A DNA stretch of 64,000 nucleotides, taken from positions 1 through 64,000 of the forward strand of contig CAIQHB010000004.1 of the NCBI GenBank assembly GCA_903871465.1, given 5' to 3'. This DNA comes from an uncultured Methanosarcinales archaeon. Lineage in GTDB: Archaea; Halobacteriota; Methanosarcinia; Methanotrichales; Methanotrichaceae. A program made the translations under genes and the position numbers. The notes below the pieces were generated by a model that ran no database searches, was not told the DNA's origin, and saw only the letters and a list, made by a program, of their open reading frames with translations. Of this stretch, positions 20,642-30,529 are shown piece after piece; within the stretch, counting starts at the first letter, position 1, and every line of letters begins with the position of its first letter.

Positions 20642-21079
20642 TTATTTATATTTTAATTCGGCCTCTCTGAAAAACTCCAATAATCGGATCCATCTTACAT
20701 TAAGGCTCTTGCATACATTCGGTATCTTTGGCTTTACTGGGCTATTGTTGGGCCTTTCTGATGTAACAACCGTCCAAGCTCTGCACTTTGCTAATGCGAT
20801 TAGGAACGGATCAGCCTCCGGAATCGTTTTATTCTGATCTACAAGGCCAGGAAATTTTTCCAGGATACGTGAGACTTCTTGACTTTGATCAACATCAAGG
20901 GGAATGAACATTTTCTTGTTGGACTTTCCCCATTTTGCTAATCCATCATCCTTCACACAAATTTCGCGAAAGACTTCATCGGGTGCGATGAGCAATCCCT
21001 GATCAACAAGGGATTCAAGGTCCTTCCACAAGCCTGGAAAAATATCAGGAGGATAATGATTTGTGTGCATATCAATCAA
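20642..21079 (-). CDS. DUF4411-like/PIN-domain toxin-like protein; start uncertain
   Basis: Upstream frame reads YCIDTSALIDMHTNHYPPDIFPGLW; EADPFLIALAKCRAWTVVTSER; partner of the adjacent XRE/ImmA gene. Confidence 0.7.
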   Translation of the reverse strand: MIDMHTNHYPPDIFPGLWKDLESLVDQGLLIAPDEVFREICVKDDGLAKWGKSNKKMFIPLDVDQSQEVSRILEKFPGLVDQNKTIPEADPFLIALAKCRAWTVVTSERPNNSPVKPKIPNVCKSLNVRWIRLLEFFREAELKYK

Positions 21080-21129
21080 TGCGGACGTATCGATGCAGTA
21101 GCCTTCTTATAAGCGAAGTTGGATCAAAT

Positions 21130-22341
21130 CTAGGCCTCAAGGAGCCTTTCTATTCGAGGAATATGCTTAACGCGAATTCCCAGATAATCGGCTACATCGC
21201 TGGTGGTTATCTTGTCATTTCTATATGAATCGAGGACAAGTGAGGTTAATGGCGTGCCGTTTCGCTGTAGACATTCTTTGGGAATATCTCTTTTGATGCC
21301 TTTTCCTTTGACAGAATCCGGTTTTTTTTCTTTTTTTATCCACTCATTGTGCTTAATGGAATAGAATTCTCGGGAGGCCAATCCAGCTATGAGCAGCCTT
21401 CTTAAAATAACCTCTTTGCTCACCTTAAAATCATTGGAGATTGAGCCAAGAGTTCTCTCCGGCCATTTGTAGGAAGGTGTCTTTCCTACAACTAAGCGAT
21501 GGCAAAGCAAACCTTCCTTCGGAATTAGAATTGCACCGGCAAAAAAGTTGCAGAAAGCCTCAATGGACTTGTCTTTCTTAGTGGATTCCTCTCCGCCCAA
21601 TTTGTTCGGATCGCATATTCCGCCTTCACTTAAAAGGATATGTCCCAGCTCATGGAATAATGAAAAGATCCTGGCTTTCAAAGCGTCCTTTGTATTGATT
21701 ACTATTACCGGCAGGCCTCCATCGGTAAATGAAAACGCCCTTGTTTCTTCCAGGGGCATTGACATCTGAAATACAAGAATGCCTAGGCCTTCTACGGATT
21801 TTTTCCACCTATCCATGGCGCCAGTATCTTTCTCCCAGGATAATTGCTCTGCCAGAGAAATGCCTAATGATTCCCTCACGTTGCAGGCCAACGCTTCCGG
21901 ATCATCGGATAGCTTCGCATGCCCAATGCGAGCATGAAAATCGCCTTCACCGTCTTCTTTTAGCTCTGAGGCTATGGACTGAAGCCTCCTTGCCTGGCGC
22001 ATGGCAAGCCTGGTTTTGGGAGATAGCGGTCTCTCATTCTCATCGGGAAGGGTACGAAAATCGTGAGGGAGAGACAGCTCTTCTGGGGGACTTGGCAGAA
22101 AGAATGCGGCGAGAGGGCGCTTATAAAACCTGGCCAAGGCCTTTACCTGGTGCAGAAGGGGCTGCTTTTGGCCTGCTTCCCACTGCAAGACCAGCTCTTC
22201 GCTTTCGCATAGGATTGCTGCAGCTTCTTTGACTGTCCTGCCCATGCTCTCTCGGGCCCAGATTAGTACGGCAGGTTTGACGGGGATGCTGATGCTGCGA
22301 TTTTTCCCTTCTCGGTCCGTTGTTCCTGGCTTTTCCGGCAT
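21130..22341 (-). CDS. XRE-family HTH + ImmA/IrrE metallopeptidase-like protein
   Basis: HTH-like N-terminus (ARESMGRTVKEAAAILCESEELVLQWEAGQKQPLLHQVKALARFYKRPLAAFFLP) and zinc motif FHELGHILL. Confidence 0.88.
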   Translation of the reverse strand: MPEKPGTTDREGKNRSISIPVKPAVLIWARESMGRTVKEAAAILCESEELVLQWEAGQKQPLLHQVKALARFYKRPLAAFFLPSPPEELSLPHDFRTLPDENERPLSPKTRLAMRQARRLQSIASELKEDGEGDFHARIGHAKLSDDPEALACNVRESLGISLAEQLSWEKDTGAMDRWKKSVEGLGILVFQMSMPLEETRAFSFTDGGLPVIVINTKDALKARIFSLFHELGHILLSEGGICDPNKLGGEESTKKDKSIEAFCNFFAGAILIPKEGLLCHRLVVGKTPSYKWPERTLGSISNDFKVSKEVILRRLLIAGLASREFYSIKHNEWIKKEKKPDSVKGKGIKRDIPKECLQRNGTPLTSLVLDSYRNDKITTSDVADYLGIRVKHIPRIERLLEA

Positions 22342-22549
22342 ATTTGATCGAACGTATTACTTTTATCATACAACAATAGAATACCAGAGTTATATATTGG
22401 TATGGGTTAGAATTTAAATAAATTTGTATTAATAATAATAGGGACTTAGATGTCTTCCTGTCTCTCTGCAGGATTTATGGAGAAACTTTCGTTTAACACT
22501 TTGGAGTTTGGGATAAGGTTATAAACAGCAGCTACTTATAAGCGGGTGA

Positions 22550-23221
22550 GTGCCCATGGATGAGCAAGTAAAGCCTCTAATTTTACAAGAGCAGCAATTG
22601 GATTTATTTAATGCCTTGCTCAGCAAAAATAAGTATTTGGCTCGAATGTATTATGGAGCCATCAAAGTGCTCAATGACATGGATAACTTAGATCGGTTTG
22701 CCTTAGCCGCACACGATCTTCGTGAATTAATGGAAAAACTTCCTAATTATATAGATGTCGAAACAAAGGCACATAACGAAACGCTTGGCGATAAAGTTCA
22801 ATTGCTGAAAAAACAGTGGCATAAGACCTGTAGCAAGACCACTTGCGTTATTGATGGAACATGGAATGGAGAGATTGATAAATCACTGGCATTTCAGCTT
22901 CAGGAGTTTGAATTATTCTTCAAGTGGCACGATGAAAACCTCCCGAAAAGAAATGAAGAAATCACAACTGCTTTAAGGAAGCTGGATATATCCGGATGCA
23001 AATTGCCTATTTCACTTGAAGAACAAAACGTTAAGACATGGAAACAATTGCGCAAATACTTCTTAGGAATTGCACATCATGGGAAACATCCGAATGAAGA
23101 CGATTTTGATTCAAAGCTTGATATCTTTGAGGGCTTCCTTCTCGATCGTTTATACCCCAGGACTTTCACGGATTTAGATGAGATTGATCAAGTAATTCAA
23201 GAAGGTTATAATGATGCCTAA
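22550..23221 (+). CDS. Uncharacterised helical protein, first gene of a two-gene module
   Basis: 223 aa ORF, no familiar family; contains WKQLRKYFLGIAHHGKHPNEDDF; overlaps next ORF by 11 bp. Confidence 0.75.
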   Translation: MPMDEQVKPLILQEQQLDLFNALLSKNKYLARMYYGAIKVLNDMDNLDRFALAAHDLRELMEKLPNYIDVETKAHNETLGDKVQLLKKQWHKTCSKTTCVIDGTWNGEIDKSLAFQLQEFELFFKWHDENLPKRNEEITTALRKLDISGCKLPISLEEQNVKTWKQLRKYFLGIAHHGKHPNEDDFDSKLDIFEGFLLDRLYPRTFTDLDEIDQVIQEGYNDA

Positions 23222-26114
23222 GCCAGAAGTCATAGAAAGGGCATTGGCCTTAATTAGAAAAAGAGGTTCAAATTGTGAATACTTCTTCGATAAGCTCGAT
23301 TCTGCGGACTGGATAAAACCATTACAGGAACGTGGTATGTTCCAGCATCCTCCGCCTCAGAAAAGAGATGGAGAATTTATAAGCTTTCCATTTTGGCCGG
23401 AATCACGTTACTTGGCTCGCATGGCTTCCACGTCGCCAAAACAGGTTCTTGATATCATCTTAAAAATGCCTCAAACAGATAATGTTAGGGTACATGTAGA
23501 TTTTATAGATGCAGCCTGCAATATGTCTTCAGAACTAGCAGCACGATGTGCATTGTCGGAAGCAAATTGGATTGAGTCCCAGCAATATCTCTATTTTAAC
23601 TATCCTGAAAAGATCGGATCGCTCATAATATATCTAGCAGAAAATAATCAGATTGCTAATGCTTTAATTTTGGCTCGATCTCTTCTAAAGATAATGCCTG
23701 ATCAGAAGTCAGAGAATGGTTTCGGGAAAGTGGGAAAGTATAAACTTCCACCAGAGCCAAAGGTTCGGTTTGATATATGGGAATACGAGCAAGTATTAGC
23801 AGCGATTCTCCCGGTACTAGTTAAAGCATCCTGTTTCGAAGCTTTCATATTGCTATCTGACTTATTGGAAGCATTTATTCGTCTGTCAAGAGAATCTGAG
23901 AATAACAAAAACTATCTGGATTATTCTTCTATTTGGCGTCCCGCTATAGAAGATCACCCCCAAAATCTATATAATACGTTAGAAGATATGCTAGTCTCAG
24001 CTATAAGAGATACCGCAGAACAAATTGGATCAATAGATACAGATCATCTCACTCAATTAGTCCAAATACTAGAATCCAAGCGATGGAAGGTATTCTCCCG
24101 GATTGCGTTACATCTCTTAAGGATATACGTGGATCGAGTGCCTATTCTGGCAGCAAATCATATTACTAATCGTTCCCTTTTCTGCGATTATAGCTTGTGG
24201 CATGAATATGCATTATTGCTAAAGGAATGCTTCAAGCTGATGCAATCAAGTCAGCAAGAGATAATTCTGAGTTGGATTAATATAGGTCCTGACCTTGGGC
24301 ACTCAATTGAATTAGATGGGAAAAAAGAGGATAATAAATCACTTAGCTTAGAAGATGAGCAATATAAAAAGATCTGGCAGCGAGATCATTTGGCCTTAAT
24401 TAAAGATGATATTCCTGTCGCTTGGATGAAATTATATGAGCGTTTAGTCAAAGATTTAGGCGAATCCTCTCATCCCGAATTTACCAGTTATCATGAGAGT
24501 TGGATTGGCCCAACCAGTCCTAAAAGTTCCGAAGAATTAGGGAGCATGACTTTTGATGAAGTCATAAAATTTTTAAATTCCTGGTCGCCCCCACAAGGAT
24601 TTCGTGCCCCGACTCCAGAAGGTCTTGGTAGAGTGCTTTCTGTTACAATAGCAGATGATCCTCAAGGTTATGCTCTTGAAGCTGCGAGATTCCAAGGACT
24701 AGATCCTACTTATGTACGAGCTCTGATTTCCGGTCTAAGGGAAGGCATAAAAAAGGGATATTGCTTTGAATGGCAGCCTATTCTTACTCTATGCCAATTG
24801 GTGGTATCTCAACCAATAGAAATCCCAGAACGAGTCATTAATAACCGTGATGCAGATCTGGATTGGGAATGGACTAGAAAGGATATTGCTCGTCTATTGA
24901 ATTGCGGTTTTGAAGAACGCAAAGGAGAGATTCCGTTTGTCCTCCGCCCTATTTGTTGGTCTCTCCTTTCATCCCTTACAAAAGATCCCGATCCCACTCC
25001 AGAGGATGAAGCAATTTATGGAGGGTCCAATATGAGCCCAGCTGCACTTTCGATAAATACCACTAGAGGCGAAGCTATGCATGCTTTAATTCAATATGCA
25101 TTTTGGATTCGCCAATACAATAAAGGAACATATGGCGAGGATTGCATCAATTCATCAGGGTTTAATGATATGCCAGAGGTACGAGATGTCCTGGAATACC
25201 ATTTGAATCCCCGCAATGATCCGTCACTAGCTGTGCGTTCAGTTTATGGTCAGTGTTTTCCTTGGCTTGTCGTACTGGATCAAGCATGGTCATCTGAAAA
25301 TGCAGCAAGAATTTTCCCATCTCAAACGGATAATGTATCAAAGGACCTTTACTGTGCTGCTTGGGAAACCTACATCACTTTCTGTGATATCTACGACAAT
25401 GTATTTGAGATTTTAAAAGAAGAGTATTCTAATGCGGTTGAACATCTTGCAGGTTCAATCGATGATCGCAGCAGATATTCAATCGAATCTGATAAGCGAT
25501 TGGCAAATCATATTATCAACCTCTATTGGCGTGGCAAGCTAAATCTTGATGATCCTCAAAGCTTGATTTCCAGATTCTACGTAAACGCACCGGATTCTCT
25601 TCGAAAATATGCTATCGAATACATAGGCCGTTCGCTTTATAATGAAAAAGACGAAATAGATGCTGATATCCTAAAAAGATTGCAGGTCCTTTGGCTAAAG
25701 CGAATCGATAATTTGCAGATAACGAATAAACGAGAGACTCATCTTCTTGAACCAATTGCCTTTGGTTGGTGGTTTGTATCTGGAAAATTCAATGATATCT
25801 GGGCTATAGAGCAACTCGTGATTGCCATTGAACTTGCAGGCAAAATAGAACCTGAACATAGTGTCCTAGAGCATTTATCTAAAATTGCTGCTGAAATGCC
25901 ATTGCCTGTTGTAGAATGTCTAGATAAAATCTTAGTAAAAGATGAAAACGAACCAAGATCTATAACTTTATCACGATCAGACGAGACTCGAAATATACTC
26001 GAAATAGCAATCAACAGCAATGATACTGGAGCTAAAAAGGTTGCGATAGATCTAATTAACTCCATAGGTGCTAGAGGCTATTTAGGCTATCGTGACTTAA
26101 TTCCAAAAGAATAG
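23211..26114 (+). CDS. Large uncharacterised alpha-solenoid-like protein (967 aa)
   Basis: Long ORF overlapping the upstream gene; helical composition; YFFDKLDSADWIKPLQERGMFQHPP...FPFWPESRYLARMA and TTRGEAMHALIQYAFW resemble regions of large defence-associated proteins. Confidence 0.8.
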   Translation: MMPKPEVIERALALIRKRGSNCEYFFDKLDSADWIKPLQERGMFQHPPPQKRDGEFISFPFWPESRYLARMASTSPKQVLDIILKMPQTDNVRVHVDFIDAACNMSSELAARCALSEANWIESQQYLYFNYPEKIGSLIIYLAENNQIANALILARSLLKIMPDQKSENGFGKVGKYKLPPEPKVRFDIWEYEQVLAAILPVLVKASCFEAFILLSDLLEAFIRLSRESENNKNYLDYSSIWRPAIEDHPQNLYNTLEDMLVSAIRDTAEQIGSIDTDHLTQLVQILESKRWKVFSRIALHLLRIYVDRVPILAANHITNRSLFCDYSLWHEYALLLKECFKLMQSSQQEIILSWINIGPDLGHSIELDGKKEDNKSLSLEDEQYKKIWQRDHLALIKDDIPVAWMKLYERLVKDLGESSHPEFTSYHESWIGPTSPKSSEELGSMTFDEVIKFLNSWSPPQGFRAPTPEGLGRVLSVTIADDPQGYALEAARFQGLDPTYVRALISGLREGIKKGYCFEWQPILTLCQLVVSQPIEIPERVINNRDADLDWEWTRKDIARLLNCGFEERKGEIPFVLRPICWSLLSSLTKDPDPTPEDEAIYGGSNMSPAALSINTTRGEAMHALIQYAFWIRQYNKGTYGEDCINSSGFNDMPEVRDVLEYHLNPRNDPSLAVRSVYGQCFPWLVVLDQAWSSENAARIFPSQTDNVSKDLYCAAWETYITFCDIYDNVFEILKEEYSNAVEHLAGSIDDRSRYSIESDKRLANHIINLYWRGKLNLDDPQSLISRFYVNAPDSLRKYAIEYIGRSLYNEKDEIDADILKRLQVLWLKRIDNLQITNKRETHLLEPIAFGWWFVSGKFNDIWAIEQLVIAIELAGKIEPEHSVLEHLSKIAAEMPLPVVECLDKILVKDENEPRSITLSRSDETRNILEIAINSNDTGAKKVAIDLINSIGARGYLGYRDLIPKE

Positions 26115-26661
26115 GTATAAATTTAGCTTAGCAGACACCGTCCTTAATCGGACACAAAGAGCAGATGTTACCACCTTGTGCGCACATTTCGCATAGGCGA
26201 CAAGGGTTGAGATGCATGCGTATGGGCTGAGGGGGTTTGTAATTTGTGTCCCTGCTGCCACAAAGCCATTTTTTATCAATATCTTGTTTTATCTTTCTGT
26301 TCCAGGATATGCGAGGCTGAAAACGTCATTCTAGATCAAGCTTCTGGGAACGGGACGTGATAGAGAAATAGGGCTCCAATATCAGCACTCAAACATCGAT
26401 AATGCCGACCATACTCACTGCATTTCCATCTGCCTGCTTCGCCCCCATCAATATCAATGCACGGTTTACAAGTGAGCATGCGCATGCGTATCCGCACGCG
26501 CGCGGGGACGCAAGAGCGCGCCTGGCAGGACAGTTTTATCGCCAACGTCGAGGATCGCTGCCAGCGATTTCTGCCGCTTATTTGGAGGGAGCCATAAACA
26601 AGAATGGCTCAAAACCTAATCTTCAGGATTTTCTCCAAAGACCGACTAAAATTAAATAATA

Positions 26662-26850
26662 GTGGAACATAACCGTATCTCAGAGTTGGTGTTAGATATG
26701 GCAAAACCTGTCAGGCTGGGCTTGGTTCTCGAAGGTGATGCAGCAAGGGAGTTCTGGAAGAACGAGGAGACCACTGCATTTACGCCAAGACAGTTGGCCA
26801 TGTTTAAAGAAGCTAAACGGATTTACAGAGCCAATCGCAGCAGATTTTAG
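26662..26850 (+). CDS. Small antitoxin-like protein
   Basis: KPVRLGLVLEGDAAREFWKNEETTAFTPRQLAMFKEAKRIYRANRSRF; short charged helical ORF beside TA-like genes. Confidence 0.4.
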   Translation: MEHNRISELVLDMAKPVRLGLVLEGDAAREFWKNEETTAFTPRQLAMFKEAKRIYRANRSRF

Positions 26851-26997
26851 GCTCATTCATCTTCGCCTCTCCTCTCCCGGATCTCCTCTTCGATCTCTTC
26901 CGGGCTCAGGAGCGGTATGCCGGCAGCAATTATCTGGCTCATCGCTGTTTTCTGTGAGTTCATGCGATTGGCGCAGGAATCCAACAATTTTCCGTAG

Positions 26998-27103
26998 TCC
27001 TCTGTGCGCTCTGCGCCTCTGCGGTTAAATGGTCGTTAGACACCGGTTATGACTTATGGTTGCGGAATATAACCGCAGAGTCGCGGAGTTCGCAGAGTTA
27101 CGC
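26998..27103. repeat. Imperfect inverted repeat of CGCAGAG-type repeat
   Basis: cctctgtgcgctctgcgcctctgcggtta facing taaccgcagagtcgcggagttcgcagagtt. Confidence 0.75.
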
Positions 27104-27246
27104 ATAAAAAGAAACAAAGCTTTACTTACCCACACCATATAGCGAAGAGCCAATTATCTTTTGCCTCAATGCCAAGAGACGGCGCCCGCGAGAGGTTTTC
27201 GGGGAAAACGATTTGGTTTCATTTCCGAAGCACCTCCTTTCGTCCT

Positions 27247-27543
27247 TCATAGAGGAGTTGCCTCTGCTATCACTTGATCCCTGATGTACCAGTGCAGGGC
27301 TCTGTCGCTGACTACATCCACCTTCCTTTCAAGAAGGTCTTCGAGATCCTGCATTAGGGTCACATGGTCCATTAAGCTCGTCCCTGATTCCATCTCTACA
27401 AGAATGTCAACGTCGCTCTCGGGCTTCGCTTCTCCTCTAGCCACTGAGCCGAAGACACGGACATTATGGGCACCATGACGAGCGGCTATGGCCAGAATTT
27501 CCTGGCGCTTGGATTTCAGCAGTTCCTCAATTTTCATGGACAC
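27247..27543 (-). CDS. MNT-type nucleotidyltransferase (HEPN-MNT antitoxin-like)
   Basis: VRVFGSVARGEAKPESDVDILVEME (GSxxRGxxxxxSDxD). Confidence 0.9.
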   Translation of the reverse strand: MSMKIEELLKSKRQEILAIAARHGAHNVRVFGSVARGEAKPESDVDILVEMESGTSLMDHVTLMQDLEDLLERKVDVVSDRALHWYIRDQVIAEATPL

Positions 27544-27745
27544 ATCTCATCGAACTCTGCGAATAACTAGACGCGCTAAAATTTAAATGTTTTTGTTTTC
27601 GGAAAGGATAGGAAATAGAGGAACTGGGCTAGAGATGCTGACGAAAAGGGTCATGATTGAAGATGCGACGGACTTTAGAATCGCTAAAGGATAAGCTCAT
27701 CAAGTTGCCGGCGAATTTTTGTAATGATATTGATCTTGCTCTATA

Positions 27746-28168
27746 TCACCTCTTATCAGGCGACTCAATCCGAAGAAGACGTTGTCTTTTCCACCAAACA
27801 GCAATAAGCGGACTGACAAAAGTTGTTGCGTAATATAAATACACATCCAACTTGTAGTATCCGTCTGCTGGCTTAAACGTTTCAACAATAAATAGGTAAT
27901 CAAAAACAACAGCAATTGCAGTCCAAACAATAGCCAGGATCAAATAGTACTGGAGACTATCATCTTCCACCTTTTTTAATAATACCCAGAATGTAATTGA
28001 TAAACCAATCGGCATAATAGCCCAGCCAATCAGTCGGGCAGGAAGCAGAAAGAAGAGAATAATGCCCAGAACATATCCTATGAACCAAAGAGCCAGTCCC
28101 CAGCCTAATGAATCTCTTAACAATCGTTTGTTCGTTATATTCCTCTTGAAGCAATCAGTTCTTCTCAT
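27746..28168 (-). CDS. Hypothetical membrane protein, four predicted TM segments
   Basis: ATG at 28168 overlaps the stop of the upstream gene; hydrophobic stretches WGLALWFIGYVLGIILFFLLPARLIGWAIMPIGLSITFWVLL. Confidence 0.55.
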   Translation of the reverse strand: MRRTDCFKRNITNKRLLRDSLGWGLALWFIGYVLGIILFFLLPARLIGWAIMPIGLSITFWVLLKKVEDDSLQYYLILAIVWTAIAVVFDYLFIVETFKPADGYYKLDVYLYYATTFVSPLIAVWWKRQRLLRIESPDKR

Positions 28169-29025
28169 ATCAAAGGCTCCGGCTGCTTGCCCTCCGGTGC
28201 CAGAGGCAGCCCAGTCCTGTGCAGGACCAGCGGCCCTGAAAAGTGCAGCGCCCGGTTCAAGATCAACCGTTTTCCTTCCTGGGTTAAGGCGAAGACGGGA
28301 ATGGAGATGCCTATCTGCATCTGGGCCATTTTTCCCACCACCTCGCGGACAGAGCGTGAGGCGCAAGACCAGACGAGGTCGCAGTTCTCGGCCAATGCCA
28401 AGGCCTCGCTTTCACTTATGCCTGTGGTGTGAACCGCAAGGATGAGAGGCCAGAGACCGACCTCGGCCTCTAGCTCCCTGAGAGCCTGGGCATCGATCGC
28501 CCTGGACCCGGCCACAGTCACGGCGATCTTCTTGAACCCTAACGACGCTGCCTGCTCAAATCCCCGAACCTGATCCATGGTGCTTTGCCGGTCCAGCAAT
28601 AGACAGCCTCTCTTCTCCAGGCCATCCTGGATCTCCTTTATCGGTTCAGTCTTGACGAGACCCGTCATATGGGCTCCAATCGCCTGCAAGACTTCCGGCC
28701 TTGTGGCAACCACTGTGCCCGCGCCCTCGCAGACGACCACGGCGGCATCCACCAGCCCCTCTCTCATGGCATCCGCCAGGATCTCAGATGCACCGAAGCT
28801 CACCGGCTCTTCTTGCAGCTCCAAAATCCTATGCGGGCCGTACATGCAAAGTTCCTGCATATGGCCCTGCAAAACCCGTTGCACTGTCTCTTGGCTCTCC
28901 TCCTTAATGCCATAGAGATCCCGCCGCAACGGGCAAGAGCGAATCCCGGGCTCGGTCAACACCTCGATCTTGCCGTCTTTTACTTTGACCAGTGCTTTGG
29001 CCATCTCCAGCAGATGTTCGGACAT
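28165..29025 (-). CDS. Methanogenesis marker protein 8 (DUF2099)
   Basis: VKDGKIEVLTEPGIRSCPLRRDLYG, CMYGPHRILELQEEPVSFGASEILADAMREGLVDAAVVVCEGAGTVV. Confidence 0.85.
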   Translation of the reverse strand: MSEHLLEMAKALVKVKDGKIEVLTEPGIRSCPLRRDLYGIKEESQETVQRVLQGHMQELCMYGPHRILELQEEPVSFGASEILADAMREGLVDAAVVVCEGAGTVVATRPEVLQAIGAHMTGLVKTEPIKEIQDGLEKRGCLLLDRQSTMDQVRGFEQAASLGFKKIAVTVAGSRAIDAQALRELEAEVGLWPLILAVHTTGISESEALALAENCDLVWSCASRSVREVVGKMAQMQIGISIPVFALTQEGKRLILNRALHFSGPLVLHRTGLPLAPEGKQPEPLI

Positions 29026-29156
29026 TTTGTACCACTCCGGAGGTGATCACTTAACAATTTTAGTATTCATCGATTTGCAGTGCGGGCACAGCAGCCTGTA
29101 TCCAAAGCCCTTGATGGTAAATAATTATCCAAAAAAGAGAAGAGATGGCTTCAAAC

Positions 29157-30464
29157 TCATGCCTTCGGCTCCAGCCTTCTTCTCACCGATTCTGCATGCG
29201 CCATCAACCCTTCCGCCTCTGCCAGAGTGGTTATGGTATCCTCCAGGCCCAGCAGTCCGTCATCCGTGATCATCTGCACAGTGATCTTCTTCGTGAAGTG
29301 GTCCACATTCAGCCCTGAGAACACCCGGGCATGGCCGGAGGTGGGGAGCACGTGATTGGTGCCGCTGGCATAGTCGCCTGCGGCTACGGGCGTATACTTT
29401 CCCAGGAATACGCTCCCGGCATGGCGGATGGATCTCAACACACCTACGGGATCACTGGTGATGATCTCCAGATGCTCCGGTGCAAAGGCGTTGGAGAAGT
29501 CCACAGCCTCATCAATGTCGTTGGCTAGAAGAATTGCGCTATGATCCAGGCTCTCTTTTACGATCTCGCGGCGAGCTGCGGTTGGCGCCTGAATCTGCAA
29601 CTCCTCTTCTACGGCGCTTGCCAGGAGATCGTCCAGAGATACCAGGACTGCGATGGATTTGGGGTCATGCTCGCCCTGGGCGATCATGTCTGCAGCTATA
29701 ACTCCGGGGTCTGCCGTCCGGTCAGCTATGATGAGAACTTCGCTTGGACCCGCAGGGAAGTCGATCTCCACTGTGCCCCTCATGAGCATCTTGGCAGCCG
29801 TTACGTAAACATTGCCCGGCCCCACGATTTTATCGACTCGCTCTATAGTCTCAGTGCCGAAGGCCATGGCCGCTACGGCTTGAGCGCCTCCGAGCTTGTA
29901 GATCTCATCCGCCCCGGCCATATCCGCGGCGACGAGCGTCAATGGTGTAATCGAACCGTCCTTTTTAGGGGGTGTGCATACCACGATCCTTGGAACTTCC
30001 GCCACCTTGGCCGGTATCACATTCATCAATGCGGAGCTGGGATATGCAGCCCTGCCGCCCGGCACATAGGCCCCTACGGAATCTAAGGGCACTACCTTCT
30101 GACCCACAGAGACCCCAGGAGAAACCTCATTCATCCAGAATCCGTGCTCTTTTTGCTGGCTGTGGAAGTTGTAAATGTTATCCGCCGCTTCAGCAAGTGC
30201 TTCGAGAATCCTTTCTTCCACTAAATCGTAAGACGCATCTATCTCTTCCTGGCTCACACGCAGGTCGTCGATCCGGGCACCCTCGAACTTTTCAGTATAC
30301 TTAAAAAGTGCCTCGTCTCCCTTCGATCCGACATCCACAATAATATCATTTACTGCGGTAAGGACATCCTGCAATCCCACATCTCGTGAGAGAAGGGCTC
30401 GCAGATCCTCGTCTTTCAGATCTTCCAGCCGCTTGATTATCACCTTTAAGACCTCCGTCAACAA
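29157..30464 (-). CDS. hisD: Histidinol dehydrogenase
   Basis: [47 protein letters not shown]. Confidence 0.95.
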   Translation of the reverse strand: MLTEVLKVIIKRLEDLKDEDLRALLSRDVGLQDVLTAVNDIIVDVGSKGDEALFKYTEKFEGARIDDLRVSQEEIDASYDLVEERILEALAEAADNIYNFHSQQKEHGFWMNEVSPGVSVGQKVVPLDSVGAYVPGGRAAYPSSALMNVIPAKVAEVPRIVVCTPPKKDGSITPLTLVAADMAGADEIYKLGGAQAVAAMAFGTETIERVDKIVGPGNVYVTAAKMLMRGTVEIDFPAGPSEVLIIADRTADPGVIAADMIAQGEHDPKSIAVLVSLDDLLASAVEEELQIQAPTAARREIVKESLDHSAILLANDIDEAVDFSNAFAPEHLEIITSDPVGVLRSIRHAGSVFLGKYTPVAAGDYASGTNHVLPTSGHARVFSGLNVDHFTKKITVQMITDDGLLGLEDTITTLAEAEGLMAHAESVRRRLEPKA

Positions 30465-30529
30465 AAGTTATTCTTGCATTGTGGTAATTCTTTATATCTT
30501 TATAAACCTGATAAATCTTGATCTAATCC

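Noticed and set aside
26402-26659. Plus-strand ORF with EHAHAYPHARGDARARLAG
   Set aside because: Composition driven by local gcgc/acgcgcgc low complexity; no ribosome-binding site or family resemblance.
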